Source: Phoma sp. XZ068
Lineage: Eukaryota; Ascomycota; Dothideomycetes; Pleosporales; Didymellaceae
Assembly (NCBI GenBank): GCA_004835665.1
Contig: RBKR01000002.1
Span: 1,922,001-1,986,000 of the forward strand
Direction: 5' to 3'
Length of the DNA stretch: 64,000 bases
Shown here: positions 34,901 through 46,631 of the stretch, one piece after another
Numbering within the stretch: position 1 is the stretch's first letter
How the letters are laid out: every line of letters begins with the position of its first letter
The notes under the pieces: model-generated
What the model was told of the DNA's origin: nothing
Database searches by the model: none
The model's input: the letters and a program-made list of their open reading frames with translations, nothing else
Position numbers and translations under genes: made by a program

Positions 34901-37900
34901 TATTACTTATAGCAGAGGTATAATAGCTAGCTAGATAGAGATAATATAAATACTAGTAATTAATATTCTAGCTAATAAGTAATAGTACTTTATATACCTT
35001 TCTATCTTCCCTGCAAACTAGGCTAGTATAGGTTAATATACTATTAGCTAGAGTATAAACTAGCACTAGAGCCTACTAAGCTAACACTATTAACTACCCT
35101 ATATTTAACTAAATTATATAAAGGTAGGTTACCTTACCTAGGTACTTATTAGCTATAGCTATATAACTACTTAACTTAGGGATACTATATTAAGCAAGAC
35201 TAACTAATATTATTAAAGAGGAGCTTAGCCTAAGTAATAGATAGTATAAAGTAATCTATATAGCTTTTATAGTAAAGATATAAGAGAAGAGGTTAATTAG
35301 GGTATAAATACAGAGTATATAATTAAAAGTTATAATATAATATATTAGTATAGAAATAAAGTATAACTAATATAAGGTCTTAGGCAGGGTATTAGATATA
35401 ACTTTTAATATAAATATACTATATATTATATAATATATTAATAGTAATATATACTAAGTAAGGTAATAATAGGGGGAAATTAATATAAGGTAAAAGTAGG
35501 TAGATAGTAGCTATAATATACTATTATAATAATAATATTTACTATTATAGAATATAGTAGAACAGATATAGGATATATAGACTACTAAGTACCCTATATT
35601 AGGTAAAAAGTATATTAATAAACTATATACTATAGTAACAAGGAGAAAGGACCTATTATATAAGAATTATATACTAGATATAATAGTATATAATAACTAT
35701 AACACTGCACAATTAGCAGAGGTATAACTAGTGTACTCCTTAACTAATTCTTAACTACTAATTACTACTTATTACTAATATCTAAATCTAAATAGATACT
35801 ATATATTTATATTAATACCTTACTATAAATACTAGCTTTTATAAGGTTATAGTAAACTAGTTAGGCTACGCTGCTAGATCTATACTATTAGCATAGTATA
35901 TAAGAGTATAATAATAAACATATTATATAGTTATAATATAACATTATACTATAGTTAGAGTTTATATAGTATTAATAGTAATAAGGATAAATAAAACTAG
36001 GAGTTATTTGTTACTACTTTTAAATAATATATATATAATACTTAACTCTTGCAGACACGCTTATATAGTTCTTAGTCTTAGTAGTTTAGTATAATATAAT
36101 AATACTATACTAGATTAGAGGTATAATACTAGGGTAGGTATTATAGGAGTAGTTTACTAGACAGGGCAGATAATAGCTGCAAGATATTAGCTTTCTTAGC
36201 TAGGCATAGCTACTATTATAGTTTTACTCTAATATTATTATCTAATTATAGAACTTAGACACTAATAAGGTTAGGCTGTTACTATATTAGTTTAAACTCT
36301 GCTAATCTCTACTATAGATAACTAGAGCTGTCTATGCTATAGCTAGGCTAGGCTATAGATAATTAAAATTATATACTCTAAGGGCTCTATAAGAAGGTAC
36401 AAGGTGCCTACTCTTACTTTTTATAAGTTTATATACTACTATATAGTATAGCTAGGCTTCCTACTTAACTTTAAACTAAAGAGAAATAAAATACTAAATA
36501 TAAATATATATCTTTCTAATTCCTAAGAGGTAAGATAAGTGCTCCTCTGCTTAGATAATATTAATAAGTAAAGAAGATAATAGTAAAAAACAAGTAGCTA
36601 CTTTCTTTAAGTGCTACTATTAAAGCTTTAAAGCAGGTAAACTTAATATATTAGGATAATAGTAGTCTAAAGGTATAGTAAACCTAAGGCTATTTTAGTA
36701 TTACTAATATTCTTAATAGTTAACTCTAAGAAGTTCTTTAATATTAATTAATAGACAATATAGCTCTTAGTAGAAGCTCTCTACTCTATTATATTTAGAG
36801 CCTACTATATATAGAGAAGTTATATAGGGAAGACTTAGTAGCCTTATTTATTCTAGAAACACTACTAGAGGTATCTAAATTAGAGATAATAGTAATAATT
36901 AAAATAAAGAGGGGCAGGTAGAAGTATATTTAAGCACTAGTACTACTAGTAAACAGGTATACTGTTAGATAAGCATAGTCTACAGAATTCTATATAAATT
37001 AAATAGAGTTAAGACTAATAATATACTAGTTATAAAGGTTATATAGATAATAATACTAAGTAGAATAGTATATAGTAAGATAATTAATAACTATTAGATA
37101 GATCTATAGACACTACCCTATAAGGCATTATTTATATATCTTACTATAACCTTATAAATACAAGCTTATAATAATATTAATAAAGAGTTCTACTAATATA
37201 TTATAGAGGTTCTATATAACGCCCTTATTAGCTTTATAAGTCTAAAACCTAATAGTATACTATAAATAAGAGTATAAACTAGTTAGCTTTAGAGTAAACC
37301 TATTATATTTTAGATATAAATAATATATTAGGTAAGAGAAGTAGTATAGGTAGTATATAGTCTTAATATAATATAGACTATGTATTTAAGTTAACTATCT
37401 AAGTTATTAACAGACAATTTCTGCTATATATCTAAAGACCTAACCTAGGCAAGACCTTAATAACTATACTTTCTCTACCTTCTAGCTAACACCCCCTAGA
37501 GCCTTTATAGCAGCAATTCCTAAATTCTTTAATTTTATAAGTACTATTAGATATAATATAGGGCAAGACTTAGGAAGTGCTTACTATTATACTAGGTAGT
37601 ATATAGTACTTTAAGAAGTTAAGTAAAACTATAATATGCTTTATTAGGGCGCAGCTATAGTAGGCTCTAAAAGAATAGAAGGATAGAGTATATATAATAT
37701 AGAGTACTTTATCTTAGGCGCTTTAGAGTATATAATAAAGTTATTATAATATAGAGCTAATACTACTAAGGTCTCTATACTACTTTATTATATTAGTAGG
37801 AGGTATAGTTAGAGTGCTGCTAGGAGGTTGTATAGGAGAAGATTCTAGCAAAGATATAGCTGTGCCTGCAACACCTAAAGAAGATAGATACTTATATACT

Positions 37901-39698
37901 AATAGTATAGAATAGATATACTAATAATCTTAATAACCTAGTTAGTAAAGACAATATATTAATTTCTAACAGGTATAGTTCTATAATTATAGAAATAGAT
38001 AATAAGGTTACTTTAGATACTAATACTTAGTTATTACCCCTACTATTATTATAGCGCACTATACCTAATAAGATAAATAGTATAAGTTATACCCCTTCTA
38101 TCTTAGAGGTAGAGGTAGATAATAATATAGTAGTTAAGAGCTAAAAAGAGAGGAGCCTTCTAATACTACTAAATTCTTATATAGTTAACCTAGAGTATAT
38201 AGATAGATCTATATATAGTATCTATATTATAAAGTAAATAAACCTATTAGACCTCTAAGAACTATATAAGATTAATAATAAGTAGATTATAATATATAAT
38301 TAAGAGAAGATTATAGATTCTAAGCCTACTATAAACGCTTTCTATAAAAGGCTGTAGGCAGAAAAGAGGCCTAGGAAGGTAGAGCTCTACTAGTATATTA
38401 ATAATCTAGATAATAGACTATTAGATATATTCTTTAATAGAAAAATAAATAGAGTAATATAAGGGTAATCTACTATAGGTAAGTATATACTAAATACAGT
38501 CTAGCTACTTACTTAGATATCTACTAGTAAGTTAATATTACTATAATACTACTATTAAAGTAGATATATTATTATATATAGTACCTATATAGTGTAAGCA
38601 GAGTACTATAAAGTATAGTATAAGTTAAAGTAATATATAGTAGCTAGAAGAAAGATTTAGTGCTATAAGTAGGTACTATATGTGTAATATACTATAAGGC
38701 GTAGTATAGGATAGAGTATTTATAAATATATATAATATACTATAAGGCACAGTATAAAATAAGCTAAGGTATAATAATAATAATAATAGTTAAGAATTAC
38801 TTAAATTAGTAGAATAGGCACATCTTAAATTTGTAGGGTGTAATAAATTATTATTATTATAGTAATATAATAATAAAAGAGCATGCCTTTAGAATTATAA
38901 CAAGCTATACTATACCCTATAATATATATTTAAGTTATAATATAAAAAGTAGGTCTTATAGCAAACTACTTATAAACTAGAGTTTAAGGGTAAGAGATAG
39001 TAACATGCATACTTTATAGAGAACAACCTTATAATATTATTATAAGGTTATTAAATATAGAGACTTAGTATTAGTAATATTAAGAATATTAAGCTACTTT
39101 TTTAGAATATTAGCATTGTTAGGGCTGTTAGGCAGCTATTAAGTGCCTATGCTATAACTATCTGCAACCCCTTAATTTTAAGAACTTTTCCTAATATACT
39201 TAATAATACTTTATTTCTCTACTATAATTACTTTCTCTATATAATAATCTAGTAAATCTATTTATTAATATAACTACTCTTTATATATATATATAACCTA
39301 TAACTCTTCTAATACCTTCTTAGAAGCCTTAAGTACTTTATTTTATACTTTATAACTTTTTTTATCTATACCTGCAGCTTCTCTTTCTTAGTCTCTAGAC
39401 ATTTAAACTCTAACTATATTATATAAATATTATAATACTACTTATACTTTAAATATTTACTATATTTTCTAGAATAAATATAAACTTTATATACTTACTT
39501 ATACTTTTTATAGGTTAAATACTTCTTTACTATAATCTCTCTAAAAAACTTAATAAATTTATATAGGTAGTAATAATAGGCTAAACTTAACTTAGTAGGA
39601 TATTTAGGTATTGTTAAGAGAATATACTGTTAAATAAGGAGGGGCCTATATTATATAAACTAAGCTTAAAAGACTAAGCTAAGATAAGAAGAGAATAG
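31941..39698. other. Unassigned RIP-mutated block
   Basis: No intact gene. Plus-strand stretches, for instance near 33,160-33,900 and 35,700-36,700, read as protein-like frames broken by TAG/TAA, so coding remnants exist, but I cannot name a family. A short run of ATT/TAA triplets occurs near 38,770-38,880. The block may belong to the same large element as the KDZ remnant or to separate ones; no terminal repeats were recognised. Confidence 0.4.
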
Positions 39699-40478
39699 TA
39701 TTATAATTCTAGAGAATACTAAATAAAGGTTAATAATTATAGGCTAAGTATAGCATAGTTAAACTATATAGGAGAAAGTATTATAAGTAAGTATAAATAA
39801 TAAGTATTATTAGTTACTACTTAGGTAATAATATAAAGTTATATATATAATTAGTCTTAGTATATTTAGTATAATTAGTAATTAGTATAATTAATAATTA
39901 GTATAATTATTAGATATATAGCTTATAGGAGTTAAATACTTATACTACTACGCTTAAGTAGGGCGTAGTTACTAGAGTTACCTCTATACAGGGTAACTAG
40001 AGTATATAGAGCCTAGCTTAGCTGTTTGTTACTAGGTAGTAAACAGTCTATTGTTAATTAACCTTGTTTAGGACTATTATAGTCCTGCCTACTTATATTA
40101 ATACTTCTCTCTCTAGTGCCCCTAGCTATTAAGCCTAATAATAATTAGTAGCTATTATAATACTAAGCACTATATATATCTCTTTAGTATATAGTATATA
40201 GGAATATAACCCTTATAGTTTATATTTAACCTAATTAATATACTTTATTATTAGAATCTTTACCTACACGTTAAGATAGATAGATTAACTATCTATACTC
40301 CTTACTATAACTTAACCTTTAAGATAGATAGTTTACTCTATACTACTTATTATTACCTATAGTTACTATAGTATTTTACTAAGTATCTATACCCTCTATA
40401 ATCTACTATATATCTATTTATTCTAGAGAACTAACCTTAGAAGTATTTATAAGCTTTACTTAGGATATAACCTTAATA
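39699..40478 (+). repeat. Gypsy LTR carrying a ~235-bp extra segment
   Basis: It starts TATTATAATTCTAG and ends ACCTTAATA, and matches the 544-bp LTR at 11,143-11,686 except for an insertion at about 39,910-40,145. The extra piece is less AT-rich than its surroundings (for example GTAGGGCGTAGTTACTAGAG) and matches nothing else here. It may be a small non-autonomous insertion. Confidence 0.65.
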
Positions 40479-42080
40479 ATTACTAGCTATTATATTAGCT
40501 CTAGAATATTAGAGAATCTATATAGAAAGTTGCTTAGAACTTACTATCTATATAGATTATAAGAACCTAGTATACTTTACTACTACTAAAACACTTAACT
40601 AATAATAAGTATACTAGTCTAAGCTATTAGAATAGTATAAGTTTAAGATACTATATACTCTAGAAAAAGATAATAGTAAAGCTAATATACTTAGTAGATA
40701 ATATAATCTAGCTAAAGAAAAGACTATTAATTAGTTTACTATACTTAGAGTTAATAAAAATAGGTTATTAGGACTATCTTAGCAGCTTAATAATATAATA
40801 TAAGTTTAGTAGGAATAGTATATACCTATAAAGGTACTAAAGGAATTAGAGAATAAAACTATAAGCTATTATTATAATAACCTACTTTACAGACACCCTA
40901 GTATAATATAAATAATAAAACTTATTAAATAATACTATAAGTTTAGCTATATAAAGAATAAAGTTACTAAATTTATTAAGAACTATATTAATTACTAATA
41001 GAATAAATATAGTATATATATAAAGTATAGAGAAATATAAGTAATAGAGCTACTAATAGTACTATAGATAAATATTATAATAAATTTTATTATATAACTA
41101 CTAATCTCTAAGAACTCTATTATAGAATACTTCTATAACTTAATCTTTATTATAGTAAATAAGTTTACTAAAGTAGTAGAAATAATACTATTTTAATATA
41201 GTTATACTATAGAGTAGCCTATATAAGTATTTCTAGATAGAATTATCTATTACTATAGTATACTAAAGTTAATTATTAGTAATAGAGATAAGCTATTTAT
41301 ATTAAATTATTAGACTATACTTATAGCAGCTATTAGTACTAAAAAAAAGCTATTAACTATATACTATCTATAAATAGATAGATAAATAGAAAGAATAAAT
41401 TAGACTATAGAAATATACTTAAGAATATATAGTAACTAAGAGTAAGATAACTAGGTCTTACTATTACCTATAGTATAGATTATATATAATAATAAACTAC
41501 TAAAAGTTATAAGTATAATACTATTCTTTATAAATTATAGAAGATATCTAAATCTCTTTATAAGGTTTCTTAATAGTAATATCTAAATAGACTTAGTAAT
41601 AACCTTAGTATAAAGACTAAAGAAAGTATACTAGAAATTACTTAAAAATATTAATAAAGCTTAGTAATAAGTAATCTCTTATAATAATTAAAAAAGAAAA
41701 ATAGTACCTTAGCTAAAAGAGGGGGATAAAGTCTATCTCTTTATAAAAAACTTATAAATATAAAGACTAATAAAAAAACTAGATTATATTAAGGTTAGAC
41801 TATTTTTTATTTCTAGGTAAATTAGCCCTATAAACTATTAACTTAAACTACTATAGAATACTAAGATATACTCTATATTTTATAAAATACTATTAGAACT
41901 AGCAGACCTTAATATACTAATCTAGAAAGACTTTTACTACTAGGTTAAGAAAGAAACTAAGTAGAAAGTTAAAAAAATAATATAATACTAAAAGAAAGAC
42001 TATAAGGATAAATACCTAGTTAAATAGTTAGGCTACTCTAATATAGAAAATATATAAGAGCTAGTTATAAACTTTATAAA
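39699..42080 (+). mobile_element. Internally deleted gypsy copy: LTR plus RNase H-integrase-chromodomain
   Basis: A sense LTR (39,699-40,478) is followed within about 37 bp by pol sequence that matches element 2 from about 15,370 onward, so gag, protease and RT are missing. The frame remnants include the RNase H end, integrase zinc region (about 40,900-41,020) and the chromodomain (about 41,960-42,060). All are RIP-degraded. No downstream LTR was recognised. Confidence 0.7.
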
Positions 42081-42882
42081 TTACTAATAACTACTAAACT
42101 TATTCTAAAGTTTATAGAGGTATCTAGTAAGTTAAGTATAGCCTATATTATAAGAAAATACTCTACTAGTATATTTACTATAGAGCAGTTTATTGTCTTA
42201 GTATAAATATCTTTACCTAACTCCTCTAACTTGTTTACTAGGCACTTAGCCTTTTTTATAGCCTTATTCTTTACTTAGGCTAGAATTTTCTTATTATATA
42301 GTAATTATATAATTACTTTAAATAATAACTTTTTATTTTCTTCTACCTTTTTCTTATATTTAGCCTATATCTTATCTAGAAACTTCTAAGAAAGGTTAAT
42401 ATATAGATATCTAATATAGATATACTTAGTATATTTTAAATAGTTTATAAAAGGTATAATAAAATAATTATAGCCTAAAGTATAAGGTTCTAGCTATAGG
42501 CAATAGTATTTGCTTTATACTAGATAGGATAGTATAAGGATAGCTATAGGTAGATTATAAGAATAATACTTATCTCCCCTATAAATTATAGGCTATACTT
42601 ATTTTATATAGCTCCCTTACTTAGGCACTAGTCTCTAATAAGAATAGTACTATAACACTATAATACTATACTAAGCCTTATAATATCTATTATATAAAGT
42701 AAAGTAATAATTATAAGAAATAGGTATAATAGTATTATAGTAATAGATTTTAATACTAAGGTATAGACGCTTTTAGGTAGTAGAGGATATAATAATATAA
42801 TAAAAACTAAGTAGTAGCAGAGCTATACTTATAAAGAATAGCTAATAAAACTTAAAGTAAGTTCTAGAGGAAGAGAGAATAG
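42081..42882. other. Unassigned RIP-mutated sequence
   Basis: AT-rich with no recognisable frame or repeat end. It lies between the deleted gypsy copy and the next solo LTR. Confidence 0.4.
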
Positions 42883-43386
42883 TATTATAATCTACTTATA
42901 ACTAGCTAACTAGAATACTAATAGCTATAGATATTAATAGCTCTAATATAATAATTATATAGGGCTTCCTATATAGTATAGTTATAGTATAGTTTTATTA
43001 TAGGTTATATAATAAGCTTACTCTATAGTAAGTAAGCTAGGTAGACTATATATAAGGGCTTATATAGCTTATATTAAGCTTAGTAATCTTAGCTTATATA
43101 GCTTATAGTAAGCTAGGTAAGCTACTATAATTATTATAGTATATAGTAATTAAGAATACTACCCTTATAGTATTTTATTTAACCTTATTAATTAACTTTA
43201 TTATTAGAACTTATTAACCTAACCTTTAAGCTAGATAGATTAACTATCTATACTACTTATTATTAACTCTATAGTTATTATAGTATTTTACTAGGTATCT
43301 ATACTACCCCCTTCTATACTAGTACTTATTCTAGAGAACTAACCTTAGAAATATTTATAAGCTTTACTTAGTTTATAACCTAAATA
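42883..43386 (+). repeat. RIP-mutated gypsy LTR, probably solo
   Basis: About 504 bp, starting TATTATAATC and ending near TAACCTAAATA. The second half matches the other LTRs. Fot1 sequence follows on the right. No pol sequence adjoins it on either side and no clean target duplication could be read, so the ends are approximate. Confidence 0.6.
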
Positions 43387-45018
43387 ATAACCTTTATATA
43401 CTAATTCTATAGCTAACTTATAGAAGCTAGATAATAATAAGAAGAAGGTAATTATTAAATATATTCTTAAGCTAAATATATAAGGATTTTCCTCTTAGCT
43501 CTTAAATATAGCAACTATAGCTTATTCTTTATATACTAAGTATAATCTAGGCCCTATTAGTATAAACTAGCCTAGTATATTTATTAAGTAATATCTAGAG
43601 CTTAAAGTTAAGTTTAATTATAAGTATAACTATAAGAGAGCTATCTATAAGAATCCTAAGGTTTTCTAGGGCTAGTTTAGCCTAGTAGCTAATATTAAAG
43701 CTAAGTATAGTATTTAGAATAAAGATATATATAACTTTAATAAAATAGGCTTTATAATAGGCTAGATCTTCTAAGAAGTAGTTATTATAGCTTTAGAATA
43801 ATAAAGTTAGCTAAAGGCTATCTAGCTAGGTAACTAGAAGTAGGCTATAGCTATAGTAGGTATTAATACTAAAAGATAGGCTATTCTAGCCTTTATTATC
43901 TTTAAGGCTTACTACTACCTCTCTATCTAGTATAAAGAAGAGAATTTACTTTAAGACTAGGTTATTAGAGTCTCTAATAATAGCTAAACTACTAATAAGC
44001 TTAGTCTAGACTAGATAAAGTACTTTAATAGGTATATAAAGTAGTATACTATTAGTAGCTACTATTTACTTATTATTAATAGTTATAAGAGCTATAACTC
44101 TTTTAAATTCTAGTAATACTATAAAGATAATAAGATAATTACTCTTTATTTACTTTTTTACTTATTATACTTTATATAGCCTCTTAATATAGGTTATTTT
44201 ACTACTTTAAAGAAGGTATATAAGTACTAAGCTAAAATACTTATATATAATTAGATTAACTATATTATAAAGACTAAGTTTCTACTATACTTTATATATA
44301 TATATAATACTATACTTACTTCTAGTAATATCTAGAAAGAGTTCTAAGGTACTAGACTAGTTCTATTTAACCTAGAATAGGTTATAAGTAGCCTTAATAT
44401 AAAGCTATATACTCTATTACTATAACTTTCTATTAATAAAGAGCTCTAGTAGTTATAAACTCTAAGTAATACTCTAAAACTTAAGTTATAATTAATATTT
44501 ATAAAGATAAGAATTTAGAGGTATATAAATAGCTTACTAACTTTTAGAGTTAAAGTATTTAAGAATATCTTAAAGAGGGTAGCTATTATTATATATAAGC
44601 TAGTATTAGTATAATAGAAAATTACTAAGCTTTAAGCAGCTAATAAGGCTACTATATAATATAAATTATATAAAAGAAAGTAACTTAAAGTAGAAAAGAC
44701 CCTAATAGTTAAAGATAGGTAATAATTAACTACTCTAAAGAAGTTTAGAGTATATAGTAATAGAAAAAAGGTAAAAAAGTAAGTATATACTAATAAGGCT
44801 AAGCTAACCTAAAGGCACTATAAATTATATAATAAGACTAGATATAATATATAAATATATATAAATAAGGTAGAAGAAGTATCTAAGTTATATTATAGCC
44901 TATTTTAGCTTATATAGTACTAGTTTATAGTATTTTAGGCTATAATAAGGTAGGTTTTAGTAAGAGCTTAGTAAAAGTAAGTAGCTTACTTAGTAAGTAG
45001 CTTACCTATAGAGTATAT
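43387..45018 (+). mobile_element. Second RIP-dead Fot1/pogo transposon, 5' end cut by an LTR
   Basis: The element runs from an LTR junction at about 43,387 to a terminal repeat ending ...GAGTATAT at 45,018, followed by TA. The end repeat, read backwards (ATATACTCTATAGGTAAG), matches the ends of the Fot1 element at 44-8,660. The interior aligns throughout with that element in inverted orientation. The left terminal repeat was not found. Confidence 0.75.
43390..44900 (+). pseudogene. Fot1/pogo transposase remnant
   Basis: On the plus strand the frame shows IYNFDKTGFIIGQI (first catalytic Asp region, NFDETGF in live copies) near 43,725. INSYKSYNSF lies near 44,080, where live copies have IDGHESH; here the second Asp has become Asn. 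LLYFIQPLNIGYF near 44,165 has lost the third Asp (LQPLDV). A degraded CCHC knuckle lies near 44,815 (RHYKLYNKTRYNI, consistent with RRCGxCGKTGHNARTC). TAA/TAG codons interrupt it. The changes are those expected from G-to-A RIP. Confidence 0.75.
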
Positions 45019-45693
45019 TATACTAAAAAGATTATAATCTTAACTATAAAAATACTAACTATCTATCTTAAGGTATCTATATATATAATAATTCTTAGGT
45101 TAGTAAAGTTAGTAGACTAATTTACTAACTATAGTTAGTAGAGTTAGTATAGACTAACCTACTAACCTAGTTATATATCTAGGTTATAATTAGCCTCTAA
45201 CTCTAAGTTATAGTCCTTATTATAGCTATACTATACTTCTATATTCTCTATTTTATACTTTAATACCTTATTTTTTCTTATAAGTTTTAGTATCCCTATT
45301 CTCTTAAGAGTATTTATAATACTAGGCTATTTTTATATATCTAATCTATATCTACTTTAGACTTAGTTATTAATATATATTTCTTCTAGATTACTCTTTT
45401 TTTTAGTTAATTACTCTTCTCTTAGTATACTAATTATAATATTCTAATTTCTTACTATAATAAGTATACTATTTACTTATAAAATATATTATATCTATTC
45501 TTTAGAAAATTCTATTAAGTAAATCTATAGATATTAAGCCTTAGATTATTATTTTTAGCTAACTTTATTAGATAGTTAACCTAGTTATAAAATATATTAC
45601 TAGAGAATATAGAATATATTACTAAAACCTAGATAACCTAGTCTATATAACTCTACCTCTACTATAGGCCTATATAATTCTAATCTTACTTTA
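45019..45693. other. AT-rich edge of the block, nothing recognised
   Basis: RIP-like sequence with local direct repeats of GTTAGTA/CTAACC type near 45,090-45,190. No frame or element end was identified. Confidence 0.45.
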
Positions 45694-45805
45694 ACCTAGT
45701 ATTAGTATAAAATATATAGGTTTAGGTTAAGTTAGAGCTAGGTTGTTATATAATAGAACCTAACCCTAACTTAACCTAAACCTATTTGCTAGTATAGGTC
45801 TAGGT
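45694..45805. repeat. 112-bp imperfect palindrome at the block edge
   Basis: Two roughly 50-bp arms (45,694-45,744 and 45,757-45,805) are inverted copies, the best part being TAGGTTTAGGTTAAGTTAG against CTAACTTAACCTAAACCTA, separated by 12 bp. It ends 33 bp beyond the stop codon of the secreted-protein gene. It could form a hairpin in the 3' transcript or be a remnant of a small inverted-repeat element. Confidence 0.8.
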
Positions 45806-45837
45806 ACTCTAAATCTATATACAAGTATAGACCTTCT

Positions 45838-46631
45838 TTATAAAAAGCCCTTACCAACACACCTTGGCATCGGGAAGGTATCCTTGACACAGAGGCTAAC
45901 ATAACCATCAACCCATTCCATGTTGCCATAGTTCTTGGTATTAAATCTGTCAGCCTGGTAGTACGTAAGAGTTCCGTCTCCACCAATCGAACCCTCCCAG
46001 ACATTGCCAGTGTCACGGTCCGTCCAGGCATTGGTGACCCAAGCGCCCCACTTGCCATCTGGTACGGTTTGTGAGAATCTTTGTGACTGTGATGATGTCC
46101 ACCCGTGAGTATAGCTAACTGACAGAGTAGTTTCGAGGAAATCCTTGACAATTGTGAGTTTAGCACTCTGACTGATAGAGATAGAGTTTTGGATCGAGTA
46201 GCCGGTCTCAATGGATAAAGTAGGTGCTCCCGGTCCACCTTGAAAGACATTAGCATGTGCGATTAGCACGTGAATTTGGACGTACCCTTCAGAATCTGGC
46301 TGGTCTGAACATCCCAGCCCAAGAAGTGCTGGCTAGGGCCAGGAATGATGAGGCTAGTAGTACCACGCTTCCCGAGGTTGGGCTTTGCCGCCTCTGTCTT
46401 ATTGAGAGGGTAAGTGAACAGAGTGGAATTGAGGTAGCCAGGCTCAGGAGGCACGGTGCCAGACTCGCGGAGCCTCGTAAGCTCCTCTACTACATCGCGC
46501 TTTACAACTTGGTAGCGACCGCCTTTGCCATAGAGAATAACATCGTCGGCACCAAGCTCGATGACGGGGGCTGGGGCTGCGGCAACGAATACGGCACTGG
46601 AGGCAAGAGCAAGAATAAACGTGAAGTACAT
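45838..46631 (-). CDS. Secreted effector-like protein, celp0028-type
   Basis: Two exons, 46,631-46,286 and 46,238-45,838, are joined across a 47-bp intron (GTACGT...TGCTAATG...CAAG) and give 248 residues. The ATG at 46,631 was chosen because it starts a clear signal peptide (MYFTFILALASSAVFVAAA, cleavage near residue 19-20). The mature part begins with the ADDVILYGKGGRYQVVKRD stretch and has two N-glycosylation sites (NST, NKT). A C-terminal domain ends in WVDGYVSLCVKDTF with two cysteines. This layout resembles the celp0028 effector-like proteins of plant-associated ascomycetes; the name rests on recalled similarity, and molecular function is unknown. A TATAAG box lies at 46,746-46,751. The stop codon is the very edge of the RIP block. 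Confidence 0.8.

Larger units (their letters stand above)
1..45835. other. AT-rich, RIP-mutated repeat block
   Basis: The block is dominated by TpA. CpA, TpG and CpG are rare while CpT and CpC survive, the footprint of RIP (CpA to TpA on both strands). ATG codons have nearly vanished and old coding frames show TAG/TAA where CAG, CAA, TGG or CGA codons would be. It ends abruptly at the stop codon of the secreted-protein gene at 45,838. Two short islands, 23,167-23,674 and 27,803-29,651, have normal composition and are later insertions. The block is built from nested transposons listed separately. Confidence 0.93.

Noticed and set aside
45694..45805. Telomere-like CCCTAA sequence at the block edge
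   Set aside because: Only one perfect CCCTAA is present; the rest is variable and arranged as a palindrome, not a telomeric array.
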